Shown here: piece by piece, positions 63,101 through 64,000 of the stretch
How positions within the stretch are numbered: the stretch's first letter is position 1
Layout: each line of letters begins with the position of its first letter
DNA from: Paludibacteraceae bacterium
GTDB taxonomy: Bacteria; Bacteroidota; Bacteroidia; Bacteroidales; Paludibacteraceae
Assembly: GCA_017649925.1 (NCBI GenBank)
Contig: JAGCFX010000020.1
Coordinates: forward strand, 32,844 to 96,843
Direction of reading: 5' to 3'
DNA length: 64,000 bases
Translations under genes and position numbers: made by a program
The notes under the pieces: model-generated
The model's input: the letters and a program-made list of their open reading frames with translations, nothing else
Told to the model about the DNA's origin: nothing
Database searches by the model: none

Positions 63101-63232
63101 CGTAATCTGATGGAGTCTTCCACCAACCGTGAAGGTGCAATCCTCGGCTATGTACTGCAAACTTGCGAGCGGTACCATCAAACGGACTTTGTGGATAAAT
63201 ACTATCCGGACTATGCACAATACGTCAAATGA
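60170..63232 (+). CDS. DUF2723 multi-spanning membrane protein (GT-C / TMEM260-like)
   Basis: A 1020-residue protein. The first 600 residues hold about twelve or more membrane helices and begin with the DUF2723 pattern: [31 protein letters not shown] in outline, an Asp/Glu-containing motif after the first helix as in GT-C glycosyltransferases. The C-terminal 400 residues are soluble. The family is widespread in Bacteroidota, and the related eukaryotic TMEM260 is a protein O-mannosyltransferase. A similar lipid-linked sugar transfer is possible here but unproven. A 7-codon ORF (60147-60170) ends TAATG on its start codon. Confidence 0.88.
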   Translation: [1020 protein letters not shown]

Positions 63233-64000
63233 TGAATACAATCAATAAAATCCCTGTTTTGCTGCTTACCGGTTACCTCGGGAGTGGCAAGACAACTCTT
63301 TTGAACCGCATTCTGACGAACAACAAAGGCATCCGTTTTGCGGTGATCGTCAACGATATAGGTGAAGTGAATATCGATGCTTCGCTTATTCAGCAGGGCG
63401 GGGTAGTGAGTCAGAACGATGACTCGCTCGTGGCTCTGCAGAACGGCTGTATCTGTTGTTCGCTGAAGATGGACCTTGTGCAGCAGTTGCATGACCTCTG
63501 TGCGCAGAAGACGTTCGATTACATCGTTATCGAGGCCAGTGGTATCTGCGAGCCTGTACCTATTGCGCAGACACTCTGTTCGTACCCGCAGATGGTGCCG
63601 CAGTTCGCGCAAGACGGCCTTCCGGTGCTTGATTGTATCTGCTCGGTGGTGGACGCTTTACGTCTAAGAGACGAGTTCGACGGTGGCGAGCAACTGGCGC
63701 ATTATGTGCCCAAAGAGGAAGATCTGGCCGCGCTGGTCATCGAGCAGATAGAGTTCAGTAATCTCATTTTGCTGAATAAGGCGGCAGAGGTGACACCGGA
63801 AGAGTTAGAACGCATCAAAGCTATCATTCGTGCTATCCAGCCGACGGCGGAGATTATCGAGACCAACTACTGCGACGTGCCGTTTGAGAAGATCCTTCAT
63901 ACACACCTCTTTGATTTTGACCGCACGGCTACTTCCGCTGCGTGGATTCAAGAGGTAGAGGACGCGAGCCATCATCATGAACATCATCACGATGATGATG
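63229..64000 (+). CDS. CobW/COG0523-family metal-chaperone GTPase (3' end outside window)
   Basis: The first 257 residues of a G3E GTPase. The P-loop GYLGSGKT is at residues 15-22, the metal-binding CxCC motif in NGCICCSL, the IEASGICEP switch, and NKAAEVTPEEL in place of NKxD. A His/Asp-rich stretch (HHHEHHHDDDD) starts near residue 246 and probably binds zinc or another transition metal. Two adjacent ATG codons (63229, 63232) are possible starts; both overlap the DUF2723 stop codon. It probably delivers metal to a target enzyme. Confidence 0.93.
   Translation, partial: MMNTINKIPVLLLTGYLGSGKTTLLNRILTNNKGIRFAVIVNDIGEVNIDASLIQQGGVVSQNDDSLVALQNGCICCSLKMDLVQQLHDLCAQKTFDYIVIEASGICEPVPIAQTLCSYPQMVPQFAQDGLPVLDCICSVVDALRLRDEFDGGEQLAHYVPKEEDLAALVIEQIEFSNLILLNKAAEVTPEELERIKAIIRAIQPTAEIIETNYCDVPFEKILHTHLFDFDRTATSAAWIQEVEDASHHHEHHHDDD

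Overview
The window is a piece of a Bacteroidota chromosome, most likely an uncultured gut or rumen Bacteroidales. This rests on several things. Promoters follow the Bacteroidetes pattern (TTTG or TTG, 20 nt spacer, TAnnTTTG). There is a SusD/SusE starch-uptake locus. Type IX secretion components (PorD-like DUF4835, PorE-like OmpA lipoprotein) occur with a surface protein carrying a T9SS-type C-terminus. DUF4831, DUF2723, bactofilin and Wzi-like genes are also present. Genus and species cannot be read from the sequence. No rRNA, tRNA, CRISPR array, transposase or integrase was seen.

Layout. 1-6290: end of a starch/glycogen locus (SusD C-terminus, SusE-like lipoprotein, lipoprotein pullulanase) meeting a convergent GH2 beta-galactosidase. 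6481-12651: a membrane protein, panB with a FecCD permease on the minus strand, and a plus-strand unit of YycJ-type hydrolase, polyprenol-phosphate mannosyltransferase-like protein and argS. 12943-37259: about 24 kb of 20 minus-strand genes, nearly all overlapping or abutting. They cover DNA maintenance (mutS, recN, rarA), peptidoglycan (mltG, PBP1A), T9SS (porD, porE), nucleotide, tRNA, shikimate and heme genes, and bactofilin. 37451-40377: a small accessory block with a DinD/BRO-like gene, a roughly 250-nt imperfect long hairpin, and an AT-rich PD-(D/E)XK nuclease-like gene. 40537-47091: a BspA-like leucine-rich-repeat surface protein, a membrane protein with a lysine/alanine-rich tail, a small conserved protein, an OmpH-like protein and a Wzi-like outer-membrane protein. 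47100-59959: a capsule or exopolysaccharide locus in two minus-strand units. It combines a CDP-ribitol-type bifunctional enzyme, a LicD protein and a TagF-like phosphotransferase with Wzx/Wzy, which suggests a polyol-phosphate (teichoic-acid-like) polymer. 60170-64000: a DUF2723 membrane protein and the start of a CobW-family GTPase.

The most unusual theme is short repetitive DNA that also enters genes in frame. There are 11-bp-period arrays at four loci (one inside hemW) and 10-bp arrays at two loci (one inside the pullulanase gene). 8- and 9-bp arrays run into the end of the bactofilin gene. Two 84-bp copies of a GC-rich palindromic element sit in one DUF1015 gene. Short relatives of it sit in the linker before a T9SS sorting tail and in a signal peptide. 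The other highlights are the long structured hairpin at 38352-38598, a candidate small RNA with a 14-codon ORF at 12715-12778, and an extended promoter motif shared by about a dozen promoters.
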